This document shows, piece after piece, positions 6,986 to 14,381 of a DNA stretch of 19,539 bases (its first letter is position 1; every line of letters starts with the position of its first letter). The position numbers were made by a program, and so were the translations under genes. The notes beneath the pieces were generated by a model that had not been told where the DNA came from, did not search any database, and was given only the letters and a program-made list of their open reading frames with translations. Source of the stretch: Christensenella sp. UBA4247 (GTDB taxonomy: Bacteria; Bacillota; Clostridia; Christensenellales; CAG-1252); contig DGWX01000041.1 of the NCBI GenBank assembly GCA_002395405.1, forward strand, positions 1-19,539, written 5' to 3'.

Positions 6986-8356
6986 ATGACGGTCGGAAAC
7001 TTGTTTCCGAAACTGTTTGCGTTCGCCGTACCTCTTGCGCTTTCGGGCGTTTTGCAGCTTTTGTTTAACGCCGTGGATCTCGTTGTGATCGGTAATTTTT
7101 CCTCCACGCGCGTCGTTTCGCTCGCCGCCGTCAGTTCGAATAATTCTTTGATCAATCTGTTCGTAAACGTGGCGATCGGCGTTTCTCTCGGCGTAAACGT
7201 CGTTATGGCGCAGGCGATCGGCGAAGGAAATAAAGAAAAAGCGGAAAGAACGGTGCATACCGCGATGTTGCTTTCTTTCTTTATCGGCATAGCGATCATG
7301 CTGATCGGAACGATCGGAGCGAGGCAATTCCTCGTTTGGATGAAAGCCAATCCCGACGTTATAGATAAGGCCTATACCTATTTGTTTATTTATTTTTTCG
7401 GCGCGCCCGCCAATATCGTTTATAATTTCGGCGCGGCGCTCCTTCGCGCGAAAGGGGATACCCGTCGCCCCCTCGTTTTTCTGACCGTCGCGGGGCTATT
7501 AAACGTCGGTTTGAATCTGATCCTCGTCATTTTTGCGAAGATGGACGTTGCCGGCGTAGCGGTGGCGACCATCGCGTCGCAATATGTCTCGGCTGGACTG
7601 ATCCTTTATGCTCTCGTTCGAGAGAAGGGCGAACTTCATTTGTCTTTTAAGAAGCTCCGCATCCATAAACAAGAACTCGCGCGTATCGTTCGTATCGGGC
7701 TTCCCTCGGGGATCCTTTCCTCTTTTTTCTCCATTGCGAATATCATTATTCAATCGGCAATGAACAGTTTTTCCGCCGCGGAAATTGCGGGGAACGCAAC
7801 GGGGATCTCGATCGAATCGTTTGTTTATACCTCGATGAACGCCGTTGCCGGAACGGCAAGCACTTTTTCCGGTCAGAATTACGGAGCGGGCAAGTATAAG
7901 CGGATCAAAAAGGTTATGTGGGATTGCGTTTTGATCGAAGTGATCCTCGGGATCGCGCTGGGCGCGCTCTTTCTTGCGCTTCGATTCCGCCTCGCTTCTC
8001 TTTATACCACGGATGAAGAGGTGATCCGCGTGGCGGGAGAGCGAATGACGGTCATTTTGCCGTTTTATTTCGTGTGCGGCGTAGTGGAAGTTCTCGTGGG
8101 CTGTATGCGCGGAATGAATTACTCGGTTTTGCCGACCGCGGCTTCTTTTTTGTCCGTATGCGCTTATCGAATCGTTTGGGTATTTACCGCTTTCCGCATT
8201 CGCCGAACGATGTTCGTCCTATGGCTTTCGTATCCGATCAGCTGGATCATTAACTTTTTTATAGACGGCGTTATGATCTTTTTCGTGTATCGCGCGGTTC
8301 GAAAAAAGAAAGAAAGGCTTGGGGAAGGAGGCGAAAGTTTGCGGGCGGACGAATAA
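6986..8356 (+). CDS. MATE family multidrug/cation antiporter
   Basis: A polytopic membrane exporter of about 456 aa driven by Na+ or H+; the substrate cannot be read from sequence. The opening MTVGNLFPKL, the first helix with LALSGVLQLLFNAVDLVVIGNF, and two homologous halves of about six helices each (second half from about GIPSGILSSFF-like GLPSGILSSFF) are typical of the MATE/NorM-DinF superfamily, as is the length. The open frame extends up to an ATG at 6953, but that codon sits at the predicted transcription start and has no ribosome site. The ATG at 6986 has AAAGGGA six bases upstream and gives the normal family N-terminus, so I chose it; 6980 is the other option. It has its own promoter, divergent from the methyltransferase. 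The stop is followed almost at once by the promoter of the next gene. Confidence 0.9.
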   Translation: MTVGNLFPKLFAFAVPLALSGVLQLLFNAVDLVVIGNFSSTRVVSLAAVSSNNSLINLFVNVAIGVSLGVNVVMAQAIGEGNKEKAERTVHTAMLLSFFIGIAIMLIGTIGARQFLVWMKANPDVIDKAYTYLFIYFFGAPANIVYNFGAALLRAKGDTRRPLVFLTVAGLLNVGLNLILVIFAKMDVAGVAVATIASQYVSAGLILYALVREKGELHLSFKKLRIHKQELARIVRIGLPSGILSSFFSIANIIIQSAMNSFSAAEIAGNATGISIESFVYTSMNAVAGTASTFSGQNYGAGKYKRIKKVMWDCVLIEVILGIALGALFLALRFRLASLYTTDEEVIRVAGERMTVILPFYFVCGVVEVLVGCMRGMNYSVLPTAASFLSVCAYRIVWVFTAFRIRRTMFVLWLSYPISWIINFFIDGVMIFFVYRAVRKKKERLGEGGESLRADE

Positions 8357-8362
8357 CTTCGT

Positions 8363-8391
8363 TTTACAAAGGCAAAATATTGCGTTATAAT
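8363..8391 (+). promoter_or_regulatory. promoter of the COG0523 GTPase and lipoprotein operon
   Basis: TTTACA (8363-8368) and a perfect TATAAT (8386-8391) are 17 bases apart, giving a leader of about 25 bases before the ATG at 8424. I saw no Zur-like palindrome over it. Confidence 0.65.
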
Positions 8392-8423
8392 AATGAAATA
8401 AAAAAATGAAAGGAGAGGAAATT

Positions 8424-9548
8424 ATGCAACAGAAAATCGTTCCTATCACCTTGCTGACCGGTTATCTCGGCGCCGGCAAGACGACCCTTCTCAATTACGT
8501 TTTGAACAATCAAAAAGGTTACCGCGTCGCGGTCATCGTAAACGATATCGGCGAAGTCAATATCGACGCGAGCCTGCTTTCTTCGGGCGGCGTCGTTACC
8601 GAAAAGGACGATAGCCTCGTTCCGCTTCAAAACGGCTGTATTTGCTGTACCTTAAAAGAGGATTTGATCAAGCAGATCGGAGATCTCGTTCTCAGCGGGA
8701 AATTCGATTATATTTTGATCGAAGCGAGCGGCATTTGCGAACCGGTACCCATCGTTCAAACCATCGAATACATCGCGGAAAATACCAAACGCTGCGATAT
8801 GACGGTCAAACTCGATAACGTTGTTTCCGTTGTGGACGCTTTGCGCCTTTCGGAAGAATTCGCGGGTGGAAAAGAGCTGATGAAAAAAGACATCGAGGAC
8901 GACGATATCGAAAATCTCATTATTCAGCAAATCGAATTCTGTAATAAGATCATTATCAACAAGACCGATCTCGTTTCCGCCGAGCAGCTGAAAGAAGTGG
9001 AAGCGGTCATTCGCGCCTTGCAGCCCGAAGCCGAACTCATCGAAGCGGTCAAGGGCGAAGTTCCCCTCGATAAGATCCTCGGAACGAATTCTTTTGATTT
9101 TGAAGTAGCGTCTCGCTCCGCCGCTTGGATCAAAGGGCTCGAAGAGATCGAAGAGGAAGAAGAGCCGGAGGGCGAAGTCTTGGAGTACAATATCTCCACC
9201 TTCGTTTACAAGCGCAGAAGCAAATTCGATACGAAAAAATTCATCGATTGGGCAAACAACGCCTACCCGAAATCCATTATTCGCGCGAAAGGCGTGGTGT
9301 GGATATCGAGAGACAGCGCGAATATGTATATGTTCGAGCAAGCCGGGTCGCAAAAGAGCCTCGTAAACGCCGGGCCGTGGGTCGCGTCGCTCTCCAAAGC
9401 GGAGCAGCAGGAGATCCTCTTGATGGCGCCCGAAGTGGCCGCGGAGTGGGACGAGAAGCTCGGGGATAAGATGATCAAGCTCGTGTTTATCGGAAAGGAT
9501 ATGGATCGCGCGGAAATCGAAAAAACGCTCGATTCGATGATGAAATAA
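8424..9548 (+). CDS. COG0523 family metallochaperone GTPase (CobW/ZNG1/YjiA-like)
   Basis: G3E-class GTPases of this family bind a transition metal and deliver it to client proteins, using GTP hydrolysis. Visible motifs are the P-loop GYLGAGKT (13-20), the metal-binding CICC in NGCICCTLKED (72-75), the IEASG switch segment (100-103) and the NKTD guanine-specificity motif (179-182). A C-terminal CobW_C-type domain follows an acidic linker (EEIEEEEEPEGE). The family NEFGE motif reads NDIGE here. The start is the ATG at 8424, with AGGAG eight bases upstream; an in-frame ATG at 8406 lacks a ribosome site. The length of 374 aa is normal. Eleven bases downstream lies a Cys/His-rich lipoprotein, so the pair may share a metal, probably zinc; this is inference. 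No cobalamin genes are present, so a CobW role in B12 synthesis has no support. Confidence 0.9.
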   Translation: MQQKIVPITLLTGYLGAGKTTLLNYVLNNQKGYRVAVIVNDIGEVNIDASLLSSGGVVTEKDDSLVPLQNGCICCTLKEDLIKQIGDLVLSGKFDYILIEASGICEPVPIVQTIEYIAENTKRCDMTVKLDNVVSVVDALRLSEEFAGGKELMKKDIEDDDIENLIIQQIEFCNKIIINKTDLVSAEQLKEVEAVIRALQPEAELIEAVKGEVPLDKILGTNSFDFEVASRSAAWIKGLEEIEEEEEPEGEVLEYNISTFVYKRRSKFDTKKFIDWANNAYPKSIIRAKGVVWISRDSANMYMFEQAGSQKSLVNAGPWVASLSKAEQQEILLMAPEVAAEWDEKLGDKMIKLVFIGKDMDRAEIEKTLDSMMK

Positions 9549-9559
9549 ATGGAGAAAAA

Positions 9560-11668
9560 ATGAAAAGAAAATTATTTTGGATCTCGATCGTATCGTTTTG
9601 TCTTTTGTTTGTCGGTCTATTTGTGCTGACCGCTTGCGGCACTGACGGAAAAACCGCGCATACGGAACATAGATGGGAGTCGGAGGATCGATATTCTTAC
9701 AACGAGAAAAGTCATTGGAAGACCGAATTTTGCATCGATTGCAAAGAAGTCAGGGAACCGCAGCTCGAAGATCATAAATTTACGGATAGGATCTGGGGAG
9801 ACGCAACTTTGAATTTGGATGATAGCGGCTATTTCAGTTATATGCCCGGTATGACGATACAAGAATGCGAGGTTTGCGGCTATCATGCGGCGGAAAGCGG
9901 CATCGCCTCTTCCGCAAAGGAATATTTCGGAGAGGAAGTCGGGGAATCGAAATTTTCCGAGGCAATGCACGCGGCTAGGGAAAAAGTTCTCGCGGCGAAC
10001 GTTATAACGACGGGAAGCGACTCTTTATATTATTACGATCAGGGGTGCTGGTATTCCGACGAAGGAACCGGATTGAGTCAGGCTTTTATTATTCAATTCA
10101 AGCAGCAAACTTTGGACGCACTCCCCGAATTGACCGAAGGATTTAAGCTGTATTCGGTAAACGAGGCAATTACGAACGATTTGTATTACGTTTTGTTCCC
10201 TGATTTCAGCCTTATGGAGATGCCTGATGACGAGGACGAACGAAACGCTCTTTTCCAACGTCCGATCTGCGTATTGGATTCCGAGTATAACGTTTTGAAC
10301 GTATATTCATCCAAGGTGCATTACGACTTCGTGGAAGAGTTCGACGAAGACCTCGCCGCCAATATTCGGAATTGTCGCGCGCTTTTTGATAAGTCTCGTT
10401 ATAATTCTTTCGTTTCCGGTGTACTCTCCTCGTTCACAAATGTTTATGCACGCTATTATCCGTATTACGAAATGCCGTATTCCGGTTCGAAATTTGAGTT
10501 ATCTAAAACGTTCTATCAATACAGCGAAAACGTAACGGCGCTTAGCACTTGGACGGAAGAAGAGGGCTATAAAATCGAATATCGCATCGTTGCGGACGGA
10601 AAAGTTTACTGGTTGGAAGAAGACGGAGAGGCGATCGAGAGAGACGAACCCGAACTTACCGAAAAAATTCGATCGTATGAGGAAATAACGGAGTTCCTTC
10701 ATAAATATTATCCGGAGTTTGTATTCAATTACGCTGAAAGTAAAATGTTCGGAGGGTATTACGTTCTTTCTTACGAATCGGACGATTATATCTATGAATT
10801 GAGAGCAGAAGGATTTAACAGTCAGACTAAATCGCTATCGCTTGATAGAATGAATAAAAGCAGAAGCAGCACCGACGAAGTTTTGCACTTTGCTTATAGC
10901 TATACGACCAACGAGAGCGAACGGCAATCGAGTGCCGAAAAGGCGGAAGAACTCTATTTGAGAGTCCATAAGCATACGATCTCCGAAAAATATTCTTACG
11001 ACGCGAACGGACACTGGTTCGAGTATACCTGCGGGCATCACGATTTGGAGGAAAAAGAAGCCCACGAATTCGGCGAATGGGTCGTTGATCAAGACGTGGC
11101 GGTCAGTTATTCCCCCGAAGTGGGAATCATTGCGGGCGTAACGCAGGGTCATCGTTATCGCGAGTGCGTATGCGGGTATAAAGAAGAAGAAACTTTGACC
11201 GCGAACAAACGCGAATGCGATTTTGACGAGATCAAGGCGATGGTCGCCGCGGGTGGCCTTGAAAAGAGCGCCGTAAATTACGTGTTGGATCGCCATCTCG
11301 ATCCGTCTGCGGCTATGCCGTACTCCACGCTCGTGGAAGACGAGTACGGAACGGAAACCGACGGATTCGCTTCCGTTTTGGCGGGCGTTTACGTTGACGA
11401 CGATTTTGCAACAAACGTTATGAGCGCCTATACCACAATGGTTTTCGCAGTATACGAATTCGACGGAGAAATTTTGTACGCTGAGTTCCAGCTGACCGCC
11501 GAAAGGGAAGAAGAGGGCGTTATGTACGACGTGGGCTATCGCTATACGATGTACGTTGCGGACGGCAATATCTACGTAAACAGAAACGGCGTCAAGCGCG
11601 ATCAAACCGAAAACGTAAACAGAACGAAAGAACGCTTGCATATGTACACGATCAGCCATAGAGATTGA
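9560..11668 (+). CDS. secreted lipoprotein with duplicated Cys/His modules (702 aa)
   Basis: No named family recognised. The N-terminus is a lipoprotein signal (hydrophobic 5-24, lipobox LTAC, C26). The mature protein holds two similar Cys/His modules. The first (about 34-110) has HRW, HW, C58-x2-C61, DHKF and then CEVCG. The second (about 470-560) has HTI, HWFEYTCGHH, AHEFGEW and then RECVCG. Such HxW/CxxC units occur in surface proteins of gut Firmicutes and look like small zinc-binding or disulfide folds. Two later segments also resemble each other: the one around YRIVADGKVYWLEEDG and the one around YTMYVADGNIYVNRNG, near the C-terminus. The gene starts 11 bases after the COG0523 GTPase stop with GGAG at good spacing, so the two are probably cotranscribed. 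It ends before a strong terminator. Its role is unknown; metal binding is a hypothesis. Confidence 0.8.
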   Translation: MKRKLFWISIVSFCLLFVGLFVLTACGTDGKTAHTEHRWESEDRYSYNEKSHWKTEFCIDCKEVREPQLEDHKFTDRIWGDATLNLDDSGYFSYMPGMTIQECEVCGYHAAESGIASSAKEYFGEEVGESKFSEAMHAAREKVLAANVITTGSDSLYYYDQGCWYSDEGTGLSQAFIIQFKQQTLDALPELTEGFKLYSVNEAITNDLYYVLFPDFSLMEMPDDEDERNALFQRPICVLDSEYNVLNVYSSKVHYDFVEEFDEDLAANIRNCRALFDKSRYNSFVSGVLSSFTNVYARYYPYYEMPYSGSKFELSKTFYQYSENVTALSTWTEEEGYKIEYRIVADGKVYWLEEDGEAIERDEPELTEKIRSYEEITEFLHKYYPEFVFNYAESKMFGGYYVLSYESDDYIYELRAEGFNSQTKSLSLDRMNKSRSSTDEVLHFAYSYTTNESERQSSAEKAEELYLRVHKHTISEKYSYDANGHWFEYTCGHHDLEEKEAHEFGEWVVDQDVAVSYSPEVGIIAGVTQGHRYRECVCGYKEEETLTANKRECDFDEIKAMVAAGGLEKSAVNYVLDRHLDPSAAMPYSTLVEDEYGTETDGFASVLAGVYVDDDFATNVMSAYTTMVFAVYEFDGEILYAEFQLTAEREEEGVMYDVGYRYTMYVADGNIYVNRNGVKRDQTENVNRTKERLHMYTISHRD

Positions 11669-11683
11669 TCGTTATCGATTTTG

Positions 11684-11735
11684 AAAAAAGCGCGCGACGG
11701 TTTCGCTTAAAGCGAAGCGTCGCGCGCTTTTTTTT
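11684..11735. terminator. strong intrinsic terminator, probably bidirectional
   Basis: GCGCGCGACG (11690-11699) pairs with CGTCGCGCGC (11718-11727), with an inner TTCGC/GCGAA stem. Eight T follow on the plus strand (11728-11735), and six A precede it (11684-11689), which become U on the minus strand. It sits between convergent genes and can end both the lipoprotein operon and the esterase transcript. Confidence 0.9.
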
Positions 11736-11815
11736 ATGTTTTTTCGTCCGAATCGAAACTCGGTTTATGATTTGAATTTCAAACTTTGGCGCAGCGCGAT
11801 CTTGCCCGGATCGAG

Positions 11816-12766
11816 TTATTCGTTCCCGTTAAAAAAAGAATTGATAAAGGAAAAGGCTTTTTCGCGCGCGTCTTCGGCTACGCGGTTTTTTAAGTTGATG
11901 GAAAAGGCGTGATTGTCTAAAAATTTAGTGCTGTGGAATTCTTCCGCATAAACGCCGTTCGATCGAAGCTCTTCCAAAAAGGCTTCCGCTTGCCCTTTTG
12001 CGAAGAAATCTTTTTTCGAGTAAATAACGAGGGATCGCGGGAACTCAGGCGTTACGAGGCGAACGGGGCAGGCATAAGGCATATATTCCCATTCGAGCGC
12101 TTTTTTCGGCTTCAATCCCGTTATGTCCAAGCTGACGCCGCGCGTAATTCCGAAGGGTAAAGGATGTTTGATCGAATAAACGAGATCGAAGATCCCGCAG
12201 TTAAATACCGCGGCGCCGAAGCGCATCTTCATTTCTCCGTAAATGCTTTGTAATTTTTCGCTGGACGGGATCGCTGAAAGCATAGCGGCGTAGTAGGCGC
12301 CGGAACTGTCGCCCGTAACGAGCGCTTTATTCAGATCGAATGAATACTTTTCGGCGTTTTCTTTGACCCAATTCACCGTTTGAACGAGCGATCGAAGCGG
12401 GATCGGTCCCGTTTCTTCCGGCCCCAAAGGATGATTGACGTTGATAACGGCGGCTCCCGTTAAGAGCGCGAGCTTTGCGCAATAAAAGTTTCGGCAAGAT
12501 TTGTCCCCTGCGGAAAATCCTCCTCCGTGGATATGAAATATAACGGGATACTTGTCTCCGGGCGCGCGATCTCTGAAAAGAAGATCCAATCGAGCGTCGG
12601 GGAAAAGGGGGGAGGGCGTTATGTCGCGAAAAACGGTTAAACGCGAAAGAACTTCCGCCGTTTCGCGGGGCGGATTTTGCGATTTATAAAACGCTTTATC
12701 AACGAAACGGAATAAACGCTTCGTCGCAGTCGTTCTGACTTTTTTCTCTTTTTGCGCCTCTTTCAT
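11816..12766 (-). CDS. alpha/beta hydrolase, HSL-type esterase/lipase
   Basis: A probable carboxylesterase acting on small acyl esters; the natural substrate is unknown. The oxyanion-hole motif HGGG (80-83), nucleophile elbow GDSSG (S154), acid D253 (SKKDFF) and H286 (DNHAFS) form a complete triad in the right order for the hormone-sensitive-lipase family. The usual YRLAPE after the second strand reads NHPLGPE. No signal peptide is present, so it is cytoplasmic. I chose the ATG at 12766 (316 aa). The frame extends upstream to 12814, but those codons overlap the extended -10 promoter element and encode an uncharacteristic peptide. The chosen start lies only about 8 bases after the predicted transcription start and has no clear ribosome site, so initiation may be near-leaderless. 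It converges on the lipoprotein terminator. Confidence 0.85.
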   Translation of the reverse strand: MKEAQKEKKVRTTATKRLFRFVDKAFYKSQNPPRETAEVLSRLTVFRDITPSPLFPDARLDLLFRDRAPGDKYPVIFHIHGGGFSAGDKSCRNFYCAKLALLTGAAVINVNHPLGPEETGPIPLRSLVQTVNWVKENAEKYSFDLNKALVTGDSSGAYYAAMLSAIPSSEKLQSIYGEMKMRFGAAVFNCGIFDLVYSIKHPLPFGITRGVSLDITGLKPKKALEWEYMPYACPVRLVTPEFPRSLVIYSKKDFFAKGQAEAFLEELRSNGVYAEEFHSTKFLDNHAFSINLKNRVAEDAREKAFSFINSFFNGNE

Positions 12767-12781
12767 AGGATTCGTCAATTG

Positions 12782-12790
12782 ATTATAACA
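12782..12790 (-). promoter_or_regulatory. extended -10 promoter of the esterase
   Basis: The minus strand reads TGTTATAAT, a perfect extended -10 element. No good -35 box is found 16-18 bases upstream. The predicted start lies about 8 bases before the chosen ATG. Confidence 0.45.
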
Positions 12791-12876
12791 TATAAAACAA
12801 AAAAAGGGAAGCATTCGTTTACGTTCAATGTTTTTCGTCGGTCAATAAATAATTAAAAAAAACAGGTTGATTTTTG

Positions 12877-12905
12877 TTGACAGACACAAACGACGATGCT
12901 ATAAT
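12877..12905 (+). promoter_or_regulatory. consensus promoter of the metY-cysK operon
   Basis: TTGACA (12877-12882), a 17-base spacer and TATAAT (12900-12905) form a perfect sigma-A promoter. Transcription should begin near 12912, inside the adjoining palindrome, giving a leader of about 150 bases before metY. A promoter this strong would normally need a repressor or attenuation to make expression conditional. Confidence 0.85.
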
Positions 12906-12909
12906 CATA

Positions 12910-12934
12910 TTAACCTATCGGGCAGGTAGGTAAA
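12910..12934. promoter_or_regulatory. palindromic operator candidate at the sulfur-operon transcription start
   Basis: ACCTA (12913-12917) and TAGGT (12927-12931) form a perfect inverted repeat with 9 bases between. The symmetry extends outward to TT/AA with one mismatch. It overlaps the predicted +1, the classic place for a repressor. The ACCTA/TAGGT shape resembles sites of Rrf2-family (IscR/CymR-type) regulators, some of which control cysteine genes in Firmicutes. The assignment to that family is inference. Confidence 0.5.
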
Positions 12935-12949
12935 AGGAGAACAAAATCA

Positions 12950-13048
12950 ATGACGGAACTTCTCGTGCGGCTCGTTCGCCAAAACTTCCGATTCGGTCGA
13001 ATGCCTCGCTTGATACAGGAATCCAAGCGAAATAATCGATCAATATGA
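12950..13048 (+). CDS. possible 32-aa leader peptide ORF upstream of metY
   Basis: The ATG follows AAGGAG (12934-12939) by ten bases and lies about 38 bases after the predicted transcription start. It runs 32 codons (MTELLVRLVRQNF..., seven arginines, no cysteine) to a TGA at 13046. That stop lies just before the metY ribosome site (13051-13056), so the ORF occupies almost the whole leader. Promoter, ribosome site, start and length all fit real translation, but no known peptide is recognised. The lack of Cys and of clustered Met argues against a classical attenuation peptide sensing those amino acids. It may couple translation into metY or set the leader fold. Confidence 0.45.
   Translation: MTELLVRLVRQNFRFGRMPRLIQESKRNNRSI
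13006..13030 (+). other. stem-loop in the metY leader
   Basis: TCGCTTG (13006-13012) and CAAGCGA (13024-13030) form a perfect 7-bp stem with an 11-base loop, 20 bases before the metY ribosome site and inside the leader ORF. No T tract follows, so it is not a terminator. It may affect translation of the leader ORF or of metY. Confidence 0.4.
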
Positions 13049-13063
13049 AAAAGGAGTTTAATT

Positions 13064-14353
13064 ATGGCAAATTATAAATTCGAAACATTACAAGTACACG
13101 TGGGGCAGGAGACCCCCGATCCCGCAACGGACGCGCGCGCCGTTCCGATCTATGCGACGACTTCGTACGTATTTAAAGATTCCGCTACGGCGGCGGGTCG
13201 CTTCGGGCTCAGCGAAGGCGGAAATATTTATACGAGGTTGATGAATCCTACGAGCGATGTGTTTGAAAAACGCATCGCGGCTCTCGAAGGAGGTGCCGCG
13301 GCGCTCAGCACGGCTTCCGGTTCGGCGGCGATCTCGTACGCGATCCAAAATATCGCCACGGCGGGCGACCATATCGTTTCTTCCACCAATCTATACGGCG
13401 GAACGTACAATTTATTTTCGAACACGCTGCGCGAGCAGGGGCTTTCGGTTTCCTTCGTGGATCCTTCCGATCCCGAGAATTTCCGCAAGGCGATCCGCCC
13501 GAACACCAAACTTTTATATGCGGAAACGCTCGGCAATCCGAATTCGGACGTGATCGATATCGAAGCGATCTCCGCCGTCGCTCACGAAAACGGGATCCCT
13601 CTGATCGTGGATAACACGTTTGCCACGCCCTATTTACTGCGCCCCATCGAACGCGGCGCGGACGTCGTTGTCCATTCCGCGACCAAGTTTATCGGCGGTC
13701 ACGGAACGGTGATGGGCGGCGTCGTGATCGATTCGGGCAAATTCAATTGGGCGCAAAACGATAAATTCCCGGGGCTTTCTCGCCCGAACCCTTCCTATCA
13801 CGGCGTTGTTTTTACAAAAGCATGCGGCAATCTTGCTTATATTTTGAAGCTTCGCACGACTTTAATGCGCGATCAGGGAGCAACGATCTCCCCCTTCAAT
13901 TCCTTCTTGCTTTTGCAGGGATTGGAAACTCTGTCGCTGCGCGTTGAGAGACACGTTGAGAACGCGTTGAAGGTGGTTGACTTTCTGAAAAACCATCCGC
14001 AGGTGGAAAGGGTCAATCATCCGTCGCTCGCCGAAGGAAAGCAAAAAGAACTGTACGACCGCTATTTCCCGAACGGGGCTGCTTCGATTTTTACCTTTGA
14101 AATAAAAGGAAGCGCGGAAGACGCGAAAAAATTTACCGAGAGTTTGAAACTATTCTCTCTTCTCGCAAACGTGGCGGACGTTAAGTCACTTGTGATCCAT
14201 CCCGCGTCCACGACCCATTCGCAACTTTCGGAGGAGGAACTTCTCGCGGCGGGAATCAAACCCAATACCGTCCGTTTATCGATCGGAACGGAGCATATAA
14301 GCGATATTATCGGGGATCTCGAACAGGGATTTGCCGCGATCGCAAAAAAATGA
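13064..14353 (+). CDS. metY: O-acetylhomoserine sulfhydrylase (O-acetylhomoserine aminocarboxypropyltransferase)
   Basis: A PLP enzyme that combines O-acetylhomoserine with sulfide (or methanethiol) to give homocysteine (or methionine), the direct-sulfhydrylation route. The 429 residues are the normal length for the MetY branch of the Cys/Met-metabolism PLP family. It shows the opening ETLQVHVGQ, the active-site loop IYTRLMNPT (55-63), IVDNTFATPY (181-190) with the PLP-contacting D183, and the Schiff-base lysine K208 in HSATKFIGGHG. The later motif VIHPASTTHSQL is also typical. AAGGAG lies seven bases upstream of the ATG. It is the first main gene after the strong promoter, palindrome and leader ORF, and is followed 28 bases later by cysK. 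Many such enzymes also have some O-acetylserine activity; cystathionine-type activity is unlikely given the length and motifs. Confidence 0.95.
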   Translation: MANYKFETLQVHVGQETPDPATDARAVPIYATTSYVFKDSATAAGRFGLSEGGNIYTRLMNPTSDVFEKRIAALEGGAAALSTASGSAAISYAIQNIATAGDHIVSSTNLYGGTYNLFSNTLREQGLSVSFVDPSDPENFRKAIRPNTKLLYAETLGNPNSDVIDIEAISAVAHENGIPLIVDNTFATPYLLRPIERGADVVVHSATKFIGGHGTVMGGVVIDSGKFNWAQNDKFPGLSRPNPSYHGVVFTKACGNLAYILKLRTTLMRDQGATISPFNSFLLLQGLETLSLRVERHVENALKVVDFLKNHPQVERVNHPSLAEGKQKELYDRYFPNGAASIFTFEIKGSAEDAKKFTESLKLFSLLANVADVKSLVIHPASTTHSQLSEEELLAAGIKPNTVRLSIGTEHISDIIGDLEQGFAAIAKK

Positions 14354-14381
14354 TATAATAAAAAAATCGGAGGATATAAAA

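Noticed and set aside
10835..11659. 274-aa open frame on the minus strand inside the 702-aa lipoprotein
   Set aside because: It lies antisense to a gene with a clear signal peptide and repeat modules; its translation shows no domain and it lacks a ribosome site.
11797..11813. CGATC/GATCG hairpin next to the esterase stop
   Set aside because: It has no T tract on either strand, and the stem is only 5 bp. The strong terminator at 11684-11735 explains termination.
12911..13063. S-box (SAM) riboswitch or T-box in the metY leader
   Set aside because: At about 150 bases the length would allow one, but I see no T-box GGNACC-type sequence, no S-box conserved core and no terminator before metY.
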